From an uncultured Salinisphaerales bacterium (GTDB taxonomy: Bacteria > Pseudomonadota > Gammaproteobacteria > Nevskiales > OUC007), in the NCBI GenBank assembly GCA_937896565.1, contig CALBOV010000100.1:1-45737 (forward strand): DNA of 45,737 nucleotides, given 5' to 3'. Positions 26,919 to 36,115 of the stretch are shown piece after piece (the stretch's first letter is position 1; each line of letters begins with the position of its first letter). The position numbers and the translations under genes are program-made. The notes below the pieces were generated by a model. That model saw only the letters and a program-made list of their open reading frames with translations. It searched no databases and was not told the DNA's origin.

Positions 26919-27764
26919 CTATCCCTCCACCGCCAGTGCGCGGGTTCGGGCCTCCATGATCTCTTTCAGATGATTGACTGGGTCTCCGGCGGTGATGCCG
27001 CCGTCGACCGGTAAGACGACCCCGGTGACCTGAGCCGCGCGGTCACTGGCGAGATACAGCGCCGCGTTGGCAACGTCAATGGGCTTGCCGTGCCGCTTCA
27101 GCGGCATGTTCGAATCCATGACCGGGCTGACCGCCGCCTTGACCCGGGCGACCTGCTCGTCGGTCATGCCCGGCTGCTTGAATGCGGTCAGCTCGGTGCG
27201 GATATGGCCGGGTGTGAGGCAACACACCCGCACGCCGTATTCCGCGAAGTCGATGGCAATGGACTTGCTCAGGTGAATCACGGCCGCCTTGGTCGCGCGA
27301 TAGCTCATCAGCGCATGCCCGGGCAGCACACCGGCGATGGACGCGTTGTTGATGATCACGCCGCCGCCGTTCTCGGCCATGTGCCGGCCGGCGGCCTGCA
27401 TGCCCACCATCACGCCGAACAGATTGATGCCGACCACGCGCTGGAAGTCGGCCAGATCGTCATTGAGAAAGCGGTCATGCATGTTCCCGGACACGCCGGC
27501 GTTGTTGAACATGATGTGCAGCCCGCCGAAATGCTCGATGGCGAAAGCGACCAGTGCCTCCACCTCGTCCTGCTTCGCGACATCGACGCGGCGGAACACG
27601 GCGGCATCGCCGAGCTTCTGCGCCAGCGCTTCACCGGCCTCCTCCGCCACGTCGGCGATGACCACCCGGGCGCCTTCCGCCACGAACAGTTCCACGGTCG
27701 CCGCGCCGATGCCCCCGGCGCCACCCGTGACGATCGCCACCTTCCCTGTGAGTTCTTGAGCCAT
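26919..27764 (-). CDS. Short-chain dehydrogenase/reductase
   Basis: 281 aa; VTGGAGGIGAATVELF, NNAGVSG, YRATKAAV. Confidence 0.9.
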   Translation of the reverse strand: MAQELTGKVAIVTGGAGGIGAATVELFVAEGARVVIADVAEEAGEALAQKLGDAAVFRRVDVAKQDEVEALVAFAIEHFGGLHIMFNNAGVSGNMHDRFLNDDLADFQRVVGINLFGVMVGMQAAGRHMAENGGGVIINNASIAGVLPGHALMSYRATKAAVIHLSKSIAIDFAEYGVRVCCLTPGHIRTELTAFKQPGMTDEQVARVKAAVSPVMDSNMPLKRHGKPIDVANAALYLASDRAAQVTGVVLPVDGGITAGDPVNHLKEIMEARTRALAVEG

Positions 27765-27792
27765 GCGGTCCTCGGTGATGAATCCGTTCGAA

Positions 27793-29109
27793 TCAGGCGC
27801 GCCGCGACAGGGTCATCGGCAGGCGCTCGAGAGAGCGCGTCGCCACGGTCGGCAGGTAGGTGAGTTCCTCGACGGGAATCGCCAGCTTGATGTTGTCCCA
27901 GCGCTTGATGATTTCGCACGCGGCAACCTTGATTTCCATTCGCGCCAGCGACGCGCCGACGCAACGGTGCACGCCAACGCCGAAGGCGACATGTTGCGCG
28001 ATGTTGCGACGCGTATGGTCGAAATGCCGTGGGCACTCGAACTTGGTTTCGTCATCGTTGCCGGAGGCGTAGAGCACCAGCACATGCGCGTGCTTGGGCA
28101 GCTTGGTTCCGCCCAACTCGACCTCCTCGATGGTCATCTTGGCGAGACCGCGCACCGGGGGCTCCAGCCGCAGCAACTCCTCGACGAAACGGTTGAGCGC
28201 GCGCTCGTCATCCACGGACGCGCGCAGCGTCTCGGCCACCTCGGGCTGCGTCGCGAGCACGAACAGCAGATTGCCGATCGCGGTCGCCGTGGTGTCGTTG
28301 CCGGCGATGATCATCGCCCGCACCAGCGACACCGCCTCGGCGAAGGTCAGCGTGCCGCCGTCGTCGGTCTTGGCATGGACCAGGTCGGAGATCATGTCCT
28401 CACGCGGGTTCGCCTCGCGGTCCTTCATCTCCTGAATGATGAAATGCTGGAGTTCGCAGATCAGCTTGGCGTTCTCGATCATCGCCTCGCGGTCCTGCAT
28501 CTTGGATATCTGCGCGGTCACGGCACCGGACCAGCGCTGGATCTTCTCCGCGTTGAACTGCCCGATGCCGAGCTGCTCGCAGATCACCGAAATGGTCAGC
28601 GGCACGGCGAAATCATTGACGCCGTCGACAACCGTCCCGTCCTGGGCGCGGTCCGCCAGCTTCTCGATGAAGCCGACGATGGTCTCGGTAATGGCCGGTT
28701 CCAGCGTCGCGACGCGATGCGCCGTGAACGCCTTTTCCAGCAGACGCCGGACCCGCGTATGCGCCGGTGGATCGTCCTTGATCACGTCGGGGAAGAAACC
28801 GCCGCCGTCGCGGTCGAGGATCTGCTTGAACTCCTCGAAATAACCGCTGGCGTACATGGCCTCGTAGCCCAGCTTGTCGGAAAAGGTGATCGGATCACGC
28901 AGGACGGTGACGACATCCTCGTAACGCGACACCAGCCACATGTTCAGCTTGTCGTCGAAATGCACCGGGTCTTCCCGGCGCAGGGCCTCGTAGTAGGCGT
29001 TGGGATGCGCCCGCAGGACCGGATCGGCCATGGTCGCGTCAGCCAGCGAGATCGCGTTGTGGTCGATGGGGCAGCCGCCCTGCGTCTGCCCGGTTTCGCT
29101 GATTTGCAT
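27793..29109 (-). CDS. Cytochrome P450
   Basis: 438 aa; I-helix MIIAGNDTTATAIG, ELLRLEPPVRG, heme loop HVAFGVGVHRCVGASLARMEI. Confidence 0.95.
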   Translation of the reverse strand: MQISETGQTQGGCPIDHNAISLADATMADPVLRAHPNAYYEALRREDPVHFDDKLNMWLVSRYEDVVTVLRDPITFSDKLGYEAMYASGYFEEFKQILDRDGGGFFPDVIKDDPPAHTRVRRLLEKAFTAHRVATLEPAITETIVGFIEKLADRAQDGTVVDGVNDFAVPLTISVICEQLGIGQFNAEKIQRWSGAVTAQISKMQDREAMIENAKLICELQHFIIQEMKDREANPREDMISDLVHAKTDDGGTLTFAEAVSLVRAMIIAGNDTTATAIGNLLFVLATQPEVAETLRASVDDERALNRFVEELLRLEPPVRGLAKMTIEEVELGGTKLPKHAHVLVLYASGNDDETKFECPRHFDHTRRNIAQHVAFGVGVHRCVGASLARMEIKVAACEIIKRWDNIKLAIPVEELTYLPTVATRSLERLPMTLSRRA

Positions 29110-29136
29110 GAGTCAGCCTCGAAGGTTTCGGTCGGA

Positions 29137-30147
29137 TTACTGCAGGGTGCAGACGCTGGACGCCACCCGACTCGTGGGTTTGCCGGCCACCGGATGCGGA
29201 TTGGCGGCGCGGTACTCGCGCGGGCTCAGCTTGAAGACGCGCTTGAACATGCGACTGAAATGCGCCGGCGACTTGAAGCCGACGCCGTAGGCGATCTCGC
29301 TGATCGACAGCTGCTGCGAATCACGTGACGTGAGCCAGTTGCTCGCGATCTTCAGACGCTTGTCCCAGACCAGACTGGCGAACGGCGTGCCGTTGCGTTG
29401 CAGCAGCAGGGACAAGTAGCGCTCGGAGATGCCACAGCCCTCGGCGACAGTGGCGACGCTGAGCTTGGGATCGGACAGATGCACGTCGATGTATTTGAGG
29501 ACATCGGCCAGTCGCTGATCCGACAACCGCAGCCGCACCGCGCCGGCGTCGTGACCGCGCAGGACTTCGGCCATGAGCATCAACGCGCTTTCCATCATGT
29601 GTTCGGACACAGACGCGGAAAACTCCCGTTCGTACAAGTCCCTGAGGATGTGCTGGGCCGCGGCAAACTCGTCGCCGTGCGCGCCCACGCAGAACCCGGT
29701 GCGCAAGTCGTCGATGATGAAACGGCGGAACACATGGGTCGGCAGGATCACGTGAAACACCTCGTGCCGCCCGGTGTCGTCGGTCAGGCACTCGATGGTG
29801 AACGGCGTACTCGACTTGGTGATCGCGAAATCACCCGGCCCGGCGATGCTGTGCCCGCGCTGGTGAGAAATGTGCAGCCGCCCGCGCCGGACAAACCAGA
29901 GCACCGTGACGTCGACACCATCCTGGCGGATGTGGGACAACGCGCGCCGGAAGAACAGTCGCGAACGGGACCGCAGCAGGGCGATGGAGCAGGAACCGAT
30001 GTTCTGCTTGTCCGCACGCACGTCCACGAAGGCGCCGCCTTCGATGCTGTAATCCCCCAGGTAGTAGTCCTGATTGTTCGGCCCCTGGTAGGCCGACTGG
30101 CATTCGACGTAGTTATGCTTGTCGAACGCGAAGATTGTCTCGGTCAT
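29137..30147 (-). CDS. AraC-family transcriptional regulator
   Basis: Likely start ATG 30147 (MTETIFAFDKHNYVECQ...); C-terminal HTH ISEIAYGVGFKSPAHFSRMFKRVFKLSPREYR. Confidence 0.9.
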   Translation of the reverse strand: MTETIFAFDKHNYVECQSAYQGPNNQDYYLGDYSIEGGAFVDVRADKQNIGSCSIALLRSRSRLFFRRALSHIRQDGVDVTVLWFVRRGRLHISHQRGHSIAGPGDFAITKSSTPFTIECLTDDTGRHEVFHVILPTHVFRRFIIDDLRTGFCVGAHGDEFAAAQHILRDLYEREFSASVSEHMMESALMLMAEVLRGHDAGAVRLRLSDQRLADVLKYIDVHLSDPKLSVATVAEGCGISERYLSLLLQRNGTPFASLVWDKRLKIASNWLTSRDSQQLSISEIAYGVGFKSPAHFSRMFKRVFKLSPREYRAANPHPVAGKPTSRVASSVCTLQ

Positions 30148-30263
30148 CTTGGGATCTCCTCTCCAAGCGGCTCTTCGGCCGGTTACAGCATGCTCTGAGG
30201 GGGCGATGAATCCGTCCCCCCTCGCCGCGCGATCCGATCGACATTTCGCGCAGGGTTTCTCAA

Positions 30264-31763
30264 CTAGCCATTGGCAAACAAAGCACGGATTTCCCGCCGC
30301 AGCAGCTTGCCCATCTCGTTGTAGGGCAACACGTCGAGCACGGCGACGCGCTCCGGAACCCGCGAGGACCGCAGCCGGGCCCGAATCAGCTCGCGCAGTT
30401 CGTCCTCGGCTGGCGCCACCTGCTCGGGGCGCGCGACCACGGCGATGCCGACGGCCTCTCCCCATTCGGCGGACGGCACGGCCACCGCCGCGGCATCGGC
30501 AATCGCCGGATGCCCCAGCAGCACCTCCTCGATCTCGGACGGCGAGATGTTCTCGCCGCCGCGGACAATGACGTCGTCGGCGCGGCCGGCGAGGAACAAA
30601 TAGCCCTCCCCGTCCAGCCAGCCGGCATCCCGCGTCGGGAACCAGCCGTCGGCATCCAGCGCCTTGCGTTCGCGGTATTCGCCGGACACCTGCTCGCCGC
30701 GTACGTAGATTTCGCCCCGCTCGCCAGCCGGCAGCGGCCGGCCTTCCTCGTCGCGAATCTCCAGTTCGATGGTCGGCAGCGGCCGCCCCACCGAGGCCAG
30801 TCGCGCCCGTGCGTCGGGATCATCCGATTCGAAGGCCGCGCGGTGCTCCTGCGGCCCCAGCAGGGCGATGGTCGAGCTGGTTTCGGTCAGCCCGTAGGCG
30901 TTGGTGAAATCGGTGTCCGGAAACAGCTGGAGCGCCCGTTCGATCAGTTCCAGCGGCATCTTGCCGCCGCCGTAGGCGATGGCCCGCAGGCCTGACAAAT
31001 CCGGCTTCAGGCCCTCGTCCATGCGGGCGATGATTCGCGCCAGCATGGTCGGCACGACAAAGGTGTTGGTCACGCCTTCGGAGGCCGCCAGTGACAGCCA
31101 GGCGTCCGGCTCGAAGGCCGGCAGCAGCGCAATGCGGCGCATGGCGTACACCGAACTGAGCAGCGCCGCGATGCCGGCGATGTGATATGGCGGCACGCTG
31201 ACCAGCACGGCGTCGTCCGGCGAGGCCGAACAGAACTCCACGGTGCCGAAGATGTATGACGCCAGGTTGGCGTGCCGCAGCAACGCCGCCTTGGGCGCCG
31301 AGGTGGTGCCGCTGGTGAAGATCTGCACGGCGATGCCCTCGCCGGCCTCGTCGGCGACCTCGATGTCGCCGGCGGCCGCCTCGGCGGCGGCGACGAAATC
31401 GGCCCGCGTGTTCAGGCGATGGCCCGAATCGCCGTCGAGACGCTGAATCCGCTCGACATCACCAATCATGAACGCGGGCGCGATCCGCCCCAGCAGCGCG
31501 GCCAGATCGGGATCGGCCAGACGGTAGTTCAGCGGCACGTAGGGAATGCCGGCCATCGCGGCGCCGAACAGCGCCAGCACCGCGGCCTCGCTGCTCTCGT
31601 CGAGCAGGCCGACGTGCGAGCAACCGCTGTCGCGGAATAGCACGGCGGCGCCCTTGGAAGCCTTCAGCAGCTCGCCATAGGTCCAGCGACGTCCGTCACA
31701 GACCAGCCCGACCCGGTCCGGGTCGGCGTCGGCCGCCATCTGCAGCAGTAGCGAAATATTCAT
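30264..31763 (-). CDS. Acyl-CoA synthetase (AMP-binding)
   Basis: 499 aa; IFTSGTTSAPKAALLRHAN, YGLTETSS, GRADDVIVRGGENISPSEIEEVL, NEMGKLLRREI. Confidence 0.92.
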   Translation of the reverse strand: MNISLLLQMAADADPDRVGLVCDGRRWTYGELLKASKGAAVLFRDSGCSHVGLLDESSEAAVLALFGAAMAGIPYVPLNYRLADPDLAALLGRIAPAFMIGDVERIQRLDGDSGHRLNTRADFVAAAEAAAGDIEVADEAGEGIAVQIFTSGTTSAPKAALLRHANLASYIFGTVEFCSASPDDAVLVSVPPYHIAGIAALLSSVYAMRRIALLPAFEPDAWLSLAASEGVTNTFVVPTMLARIIARMDEGLKPDLSGLRAIAYGGGKMPLELIERALQLFPDTDFTNAYGLTETSSTIALLGPQEHRAAFESDDPDARARLASVGRPLPTIELEIRDEEGRPLPAGERGEIYVRGEQVSGEYRERKALDADGWFPTRDAGWLDGEGYLFLAGRADDVIVRGGENISPSEIEEVLLGHPAIADAAAVAVPSAEWGEAVGIAVVARPEQVAPAEDELRELIRARLRSSRVPERVAVLDVLPYNEMGKLLRREIRALFANG

Positions 31764-31778
31764 CGGAAGCGGAAAACG

Positions 31779-32069
31779 TCAGTCGGACGACGGCAGGGTC
31801 TTGGCTTCCTTGGGACGCAGGACTTCACCGTCAATGGACAGCGAACCCTTGCCCGCCTTGACGCACAGCAGCTCGACGCGTCCGGCCTCGTCGACATAGC
31901 GCTTGCCCATCTGCGTGCCCTCGGCGAAGCCAGCGTCCAGCTCAGCTGGCGCGTCGGGCTTGGCATCCCCCATCGGCGCGCCCCCGCACATCACCGCGAC
32001 ATCGGCGCCGCGAATCACCATGACCTCGGTGTCGCAGGCCGCGCTTTTCAGTCTCGTTCCTGGTTTCAT
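31779..32069 (-). CDS. Small cysteine-containing protein of unknown function
   Basis: 96 aa, MKPGTRLKSAACDTEVMVIRGADVAVMCGGAPMGD...VELLCVKAGKGSLSIDGEVLRPKEAKTLPSSD; tightly between synthetase and CoA-transferase genes. Confidence 0.7.
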   Translation of the reverse strand: MKPGTRLKSAACDTEVMVIRGADVAVMCGGAPMGDAKPDAPAELDAGFAEGTQMGKRYVDEAGRVELLCVKAGKGSLSIDGEVLRPKEAKTLPSSD

Positions 32070-32096
32070 GTTCTTCTCTAGGTAGTCGGACCGGCG

Positions 32097-33323
32097 TCAG
32101 GCGATGGCGCCGCCGGCTTTCAGGCTCTCGATGCGATCCCATTCCAGGCCCATCTCCATCAGCACGATCTCGGTGTGCTCGGAAGCCTGCGGGGCGCGGG
32201 TGGTGCTCACGGGTGCGTGGTTGAACTGCACTGGCCCGCGTACCAGCTTCAGCGGCGCGCCGCCGTCCACGGAATCAACCTCGAACAGCATGTCGTTCTC
32301 CAGCGCCTGCTCATCGGTGGACAGGTCCAGCAGGCTCTGGATCGGCGCCCACTGACCCTTCATCGTCTTCAGGTGCTGGCGCCAGTACTCGAACGGCTGC
32401 TCGGAAAAGGCCTTGGTGATCAGCTCGCTGGCCGCCTCCCAGTTGGTCATCAGCCCCTTGGCGTCCTGGAAGCGCGGATCGTCCGCGGCGTCGGGAATGC
32501 CCAGATGCTCGAAGGTGTCGCGAATCAGCGGACCGGGCGTCAGGATGCAGAGATTGATCGTGCCGCCGTCGGAGGTCTTGAAGTTGCCGGTGAACGGGTT
32601 GCCGGGATTGCCGCCGGACCGGGGCATGCGGTTGCGCATGATCGTCCCGGCCTCGATGAACTGATCCACCGCCGTGCCCGCCGCCCACCACGCGGTGCTG
32701 AGCAGCGAGACATCCAGTTCGATGGCCTCGCCAGTACGCTCGCGATGGAACAGTGCCGCGGAGATGCCGCCGGCGATGTTCATGCCACCAATGGAATCGC
32801 CGAAGGCCGGGATGCCCTGCATCAGCGGTCCATCCATCTCGGCCGGGGTCATGTTGTGGCCGATGCCGCTACGCGACCAGAACGCCGTGCCGTCGAAACC
32901 GCCGACGTCGCGTTCACGACCCTTGTCACCGTAAGCGCTGCCGCGTGCGTAGATGATGTTCGGATTCACGGCGCGGATGTGCTCGACATCGAACTTCATC
33001 TTCTGCCGCTGCGACGGACGGTAATTTGTCAGGAAGACATCCGCGGTCTTGGCCAGCTCGTAGATCACCTCCATGCCTTCCGGCTTGGAAATGTCGACGC
33101 CGACGCTGCGTTTGCCGCGGTTGGCGTGCTCCATCATCGTGTGGCGGTTGGGGTCGATCTTCATGCCGCCCAGATTCACGAAGCCGCGCTGGGTGTCGCC
33201 ACGCTGGGGATGCTCGATCTTGATCACGTCCGCGCCCCAGTCCGCAAGAATGGCTCCCGCGGCCGGCACAAACGTGAATTGAGCCAACTCCAGCACTCTG
33301 ACGCCCTTCATGACCTGCGTCAT
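32097..33323 (-). CDS. CaiB/BaiF-type (family III) CoA-transferase
   Basis: 408 aa; [43 protein letters not shown]. Confidence 0.93.
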   Translation of the reverse strand: MTQVMKGVRVLELAQFTFVPAAGAILADWGADVIKIEHPQRGDTQRGFVNLGGMKIDPNRHTMMEHANRGKRSVGVDISKPEGMEVIYELAKTADVFLTNYRPSQRQKMKFDVEHIRAVNPNIIYARGSAYGDKGRERDVGGFDGTAFWSRSGIGHNMTPAEMDGPLMQGIPAFGDSIGGMNIAGGISAALFHRERTGEAIELDVSLLSTAWWAAGTAVDQFIEAGTIMRNRMPRSGGNPGNPFTGNFKTSDGGTINLCILTPGPLIRDTFEHLGIPDAADDPRFQDAKGLMTNWEAASELITKAFSEQPFEYWRQHLKTMKGQWAPIQSLLDLSTDEQALENDMLFEVDSVDGGAPLKLVRGPVQFNHAPVSTTRAPQASEHTEIVLMEMGLEWDRIESLKAGGAIA

Positions 33324-33371
33324 GGGTTCTCCTCCGTCGTTTCGTTATTGCGCTGTTGCACGCTATCATAA

Positions 33372-33395
33372 CTAGTCAACACCGTTGTTGCATAG
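33372..33395 (-). promoter_or_regulatory. Candidate operator copy 3: CTAGTCAACACCGTTGTTGCATAG
   Basis: 24-bp imperfect palindrome (9 of 12 pairs); its reverse complement contains CAACAACGGTGTT, matching the 13-mer at 3186 and 3236; located in a divergent intergenic region. Confidence 0.6.
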
Positions 33396-33460
33396 TGGCG
33401 CAAGTGACGCCGCGGGCGCATTGCCTGATCGCCCTCGAAAACCAAGAACAAGGAGACCGC

Positions 33461-34240
33461 ATGAAGATCGATTCCACTCTCACCGCCGTCGTGACGGGCG
33501 GTGCATCCGGCCTCGGCCTGGCAACCGTGAAAGCCCTGCGCGCCGCCGGTGCCAAGGTGGCGATTTTCGATCTCAGCGAGGAGGTCGGCGAGAAGGCGGC
33601 GGCGGAGACCGGCAGCCTGTTCTGCCAGTGCGACGTGCTCTCCGACGACAGTGTCGACGCCGCGTTCGCCAAGGCGCGGGCGGCCCTGGGTCAGGAACGG
33701 GCGCTGATCTGCTGCGCCGGCGGTGGCAACGCCATCCCGACGGTCAAGCGCGACAAGAAGACCGGAGAAATCAAGCAGTTCCCGACCGACAAGTTCGAGT
33801 TCGTCCTCAGGCTCAACACCGTCGGCACCTTTCGCTGCATCACCCGGTCCGCGGCCGGCATGCTGGAACTGGACCCGATCGATGGCGAGCGCGGCGTGCT
33901 GATCAACACGGCATCGGCCGCGGCCACCGAAGGCCAGATCGGCCAGGCCGCCTACTCCGCGGCCAAGGCCGGCATCGTCGGCATGACCCTGACCATCGCC
34001 CGTGACCTCGCCCGCGAGGGCGTCCGCTGCAACACCATTCAGCCCGGCGTCTTTCTCACCCCGGCGTTCAGCCGGGCACCGCAGGAGATGATCGATTCAC
34101 TCGGCAAGATGGTGCCGTTCCCCCCGCGCATGGGCCATCCGGATGAATACGCCAGCATGGCCCTGGAACTGGTTCGCAACACCTACGTCAACGGCGAGAC
34201 CATCCGCCTGGACGGAGCGATCCGGATGCAGCCGCGCTAG
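33461..34240 (+). CDS. Short-chain dehydrogenase (HSD10/3-hydroxyacyl-CoA dehydrogenase-like)
   Basis: Start ATG 33461 (MKIDSTLTAVVTGGASGLGLATVKAL...); YSAAKAGIVGMTL, C-terminal GETIRLDGAIRMQPR. Confidence 0.88.
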   Translation: MKIDSTLTAVVTGGASGLGLATVKALRAAGAKVAIFDLSEEVGEKAAAETGSLFCQCDVLSDDSVDAAFAKARAALGQERALICCAGGGNAIPTVKRDKKTGEIKQFPTDKFEFVLRLNTVGTFRCITRSAAGMLELDPIDGERGVLINTASAAATEGQIGQAAYSAAKAGIVGMTLTIARDLAREGVRCNTIQPGVFLTPAFSRAPQEMIDSLGKMVPFPPRMGHPDEYASMALELVRNTYVNGETIRLDGAIRMQPR

Positions 34241-34262
34241 CGACCGGGTTTGCCAGGCGCTT

Positions 34263-34283
34263 GGCGCCCGGCGCCCGGCGCCC
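34263..34283. repeat. Tandem repeat (GGCGCCC)x3
   Basis: ggcgcccggcgcccggcgccc between convergent genes. Confidence 0.7.
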
Positions 34284-34318
34284 GAGACGGCCGCGATTCG
34301 GGTTGGTGACTGGCGCCA

Positions 34319-35536
34319 TCAACCCGACGTTCCCCGGGCCTGATCGACCAGCTCCGCGAACTTCTCGCGGGTGATCTCACCGTCGAGCTCCGCCAGGCTA
34401 CGCAACACGTCGTCCAGGCTGCGCTTGCCACCACTCTGTTCGCGAATGTCCGCGTCGATGCTGCGCAGCGTGGCGACCGCCTTGGCGGTGATGGGGCCGT
34501 GTGAGCGGTCCACCTCCAGGGAATCGGCCTGCCGCCCCCACTCGGCGAGTTCCTCGTGGGCGTCCTCGTAGCGTTCGGTGCTCAGCGTGCCGGAGCGGTG
34601 CAACACCTCCAGCGAATAGAATTCGGCCAGCCCCTCGACGATCCAGTCCGCCTTCGGACCACCGCGGGCACTCATCGCGACATGAACCAGCTCGTGAATC
34701 ATGGTGCTGGTGCCGTTGCCGCTGATCATGGGGCGATCCGCGTGCAGATAAAGCGAGTTGGGCGCCGAGAGTGCCCCACGCCACATGGGGTCATCCGCAC
34801 TGACAATCAGCAGCCGATCCGGAAACCCGGGAAACAGGTCCTGCATGGTCGGAAGCGTCCAGCGCAAAAAGGCAATCATGTCCATGCGCCGGATACCCTG
34901 ATCCACGGGCCCGGACACGGTCACCTTCGTGCCACCAATGGTTTCCCGTCGCGTGCCGATCCGCCCCATGACCAACCAGCCGGTCGGGCGATCGACCAGA
35001 CGGTCCTCGTCATCAACCTTGAACCGGCCGCTGGTGTACTGGGGATACCGGGTCACGACGGACCAGCCCTCCGGCACGTTGATCTCGAGCTTGGCTCGCG
35101 ACTGCGTCCCGTCCTTGAAATCGGTGCGAACCGGGGGCACCAGATCGTCCGCCCGAAACAAGGCCCAGTCGTCAGTGATGTACCCATCATACCGGCCATT
35201 GCTGCGCCGGCTTTCCAGCCGCACGTCGTATTGCAGCCAGGCATCCTCGTCCGGCGGCGTCCACAACACTTCATCGCCCTCGATCAGCAACTCGCCGCTG
35301 CTCAGGAATTCGCCGTGGCGATCGCCATCAACGTAGAACCGCATCCAGTTCACCCACTCGGGATTCCTGGTCAGGCTGATCTTCACCGTCGCGACCTTCT
35401 CTTCCGGCTTGATCCAGACGGTGTAGAAGAGATTGAAAGCGGGTCTCTCCTCGGCCGGAGTGTCGGGCTTCGACTGGATGAGGGTGCAACCGGCAAGGGT
35501 TGCGACGAGCAACAGGAACGAGAGAACGGCACGCAT
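34319..35536 (-). CDS. Lipoprotein with HEXXH gluzincin-like metallopeptidase motif
   Basis: Start ATG 35536, MRAVLSFLLLVATLAGC lipobox; HELVHVAMSARGGPKADWIVEGLAEFYS. Confidence 0.75.
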   Translation of the reverse strand: MRAVLSFLLLVATLAGCTLIQSKPDTPAEERPAFNLFYTVWIKPEEKVATVKISLTRNPEWVNWMRFYVDGDRHGEFLSSGELLIEGDEVLWTPPDEDAWLQYDVRLESRRSNGRYDGYITDDWALFRADDLVPPVRTDFKDGTQSRAKLEINVPEGWSVVTRYPQYTSGRFKVDDEDRLVDRPTGWLVMGRIGTRRETIGGTKVTVSGPVDQGIRRMDMIAFLRWTLPTMQDLFPGFPDRLLIVSADDPMWRGALSAPNSLYLHADRPMISGNGTSTMIHELVHVAMSARGGPKADWIVEGLAEFYSLEVLHRSGTLSTERYEDAHEELAEWGRQADSLEVDRSHGPITAKAVATLRSIDADIREQSGGKRSLDDVLRSLAELDGEITREKFAELVDQARGTSG

Positions 35537-35713
35537 GGAATCAATGCTTCCTGGGTTGGTCTGCCAGCGAGTTGGGAGGGACACCTTACCAACCCCGTTG
35601 ACTGAAGCGCCGCTGGCCGGATCCCTCGAAACAGATCACCCGCGATCCAGCAGCACCATCCGGCCCGGGGCGCGTATCCTGCCAGCAAGTTCACCGCAAT
35701 CGAGGACACTGCC

Positions 35714-36115
35714 ATGGCTTTCGACAGCGCCCCGGATGAGCGACCAGACGGCCCGCGCAACGTTTTCGGCGAACCACTGGCCGATTGCAGCCATAACCCC
35801 AAGACCGGCTTCTTTCGCGACGGTTGCTGTCGCGGCGATGTTCGCGATATTGGACGACATGTCGTCTGCGTCCGCGTAACCGAGGCCTTTCTGACGTTCT
35901 CGGCGGGTCGTGGAAATGACCTTTCCACCCCGCGGCCGGAATTCGGCTTCCCCGGTCTCAAACCCGGCGATCAATGGTGTCTTTGCGCGGCACGCTGGCA
36001 GGAGGCCTTCGATGCCGGCTGCGCCCCGCGGGTCGTGCTAGCCGCGACGGATATGCTGGCGTTGCAGACCTGCCGGCTCGTCGACCTCAAATCGCTTGCG
36101 GTGGACATTTCATGA
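35714..36115 (+). CDS. DUF2237 family protein
   Basis: 133 aa; RNVFGEPLADCSHNPKTGFFRDGCCRGD...GNDLSTPRPEFGFPGLKPGDQWCLCAARWQEA. Confidence 0.9.
   Translation: MAFDSAPDERPDGPRNVFGEPLADCSHNPKTGFFRDGCCRGDVRDIGRHVVCVRVTEAFLTFSAGRGNDLSTPRPEFGFPGLKPGDQWCLCAARWQEAFDAGCAPRVVLAATDMLALQTCRLVDLKSLAVDIS

Noticed and set aside
27763-29328. 521-aa plus-strand ORF
   Set aside because: Antisense to the P450 gene with shadow-ORF composition.
29398-30198. 266-aa plus-strand ORF
   Set aside because: Antisense to the AraC gene with no motifs.
30197-30223. GAGGGGG...CCCCCTC inverted repeat upstream of the AraC gene
   Set aside because: 7-bp homopolymer-like stem with 13-nt loop and no T-tract; weak evidence for a terminator.
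33351-33360. TGTTGCA half-site near operator copy 3
   Set aside because: Only a half-match; reverse complement CAACAGCGCAAT lacks GGTG.
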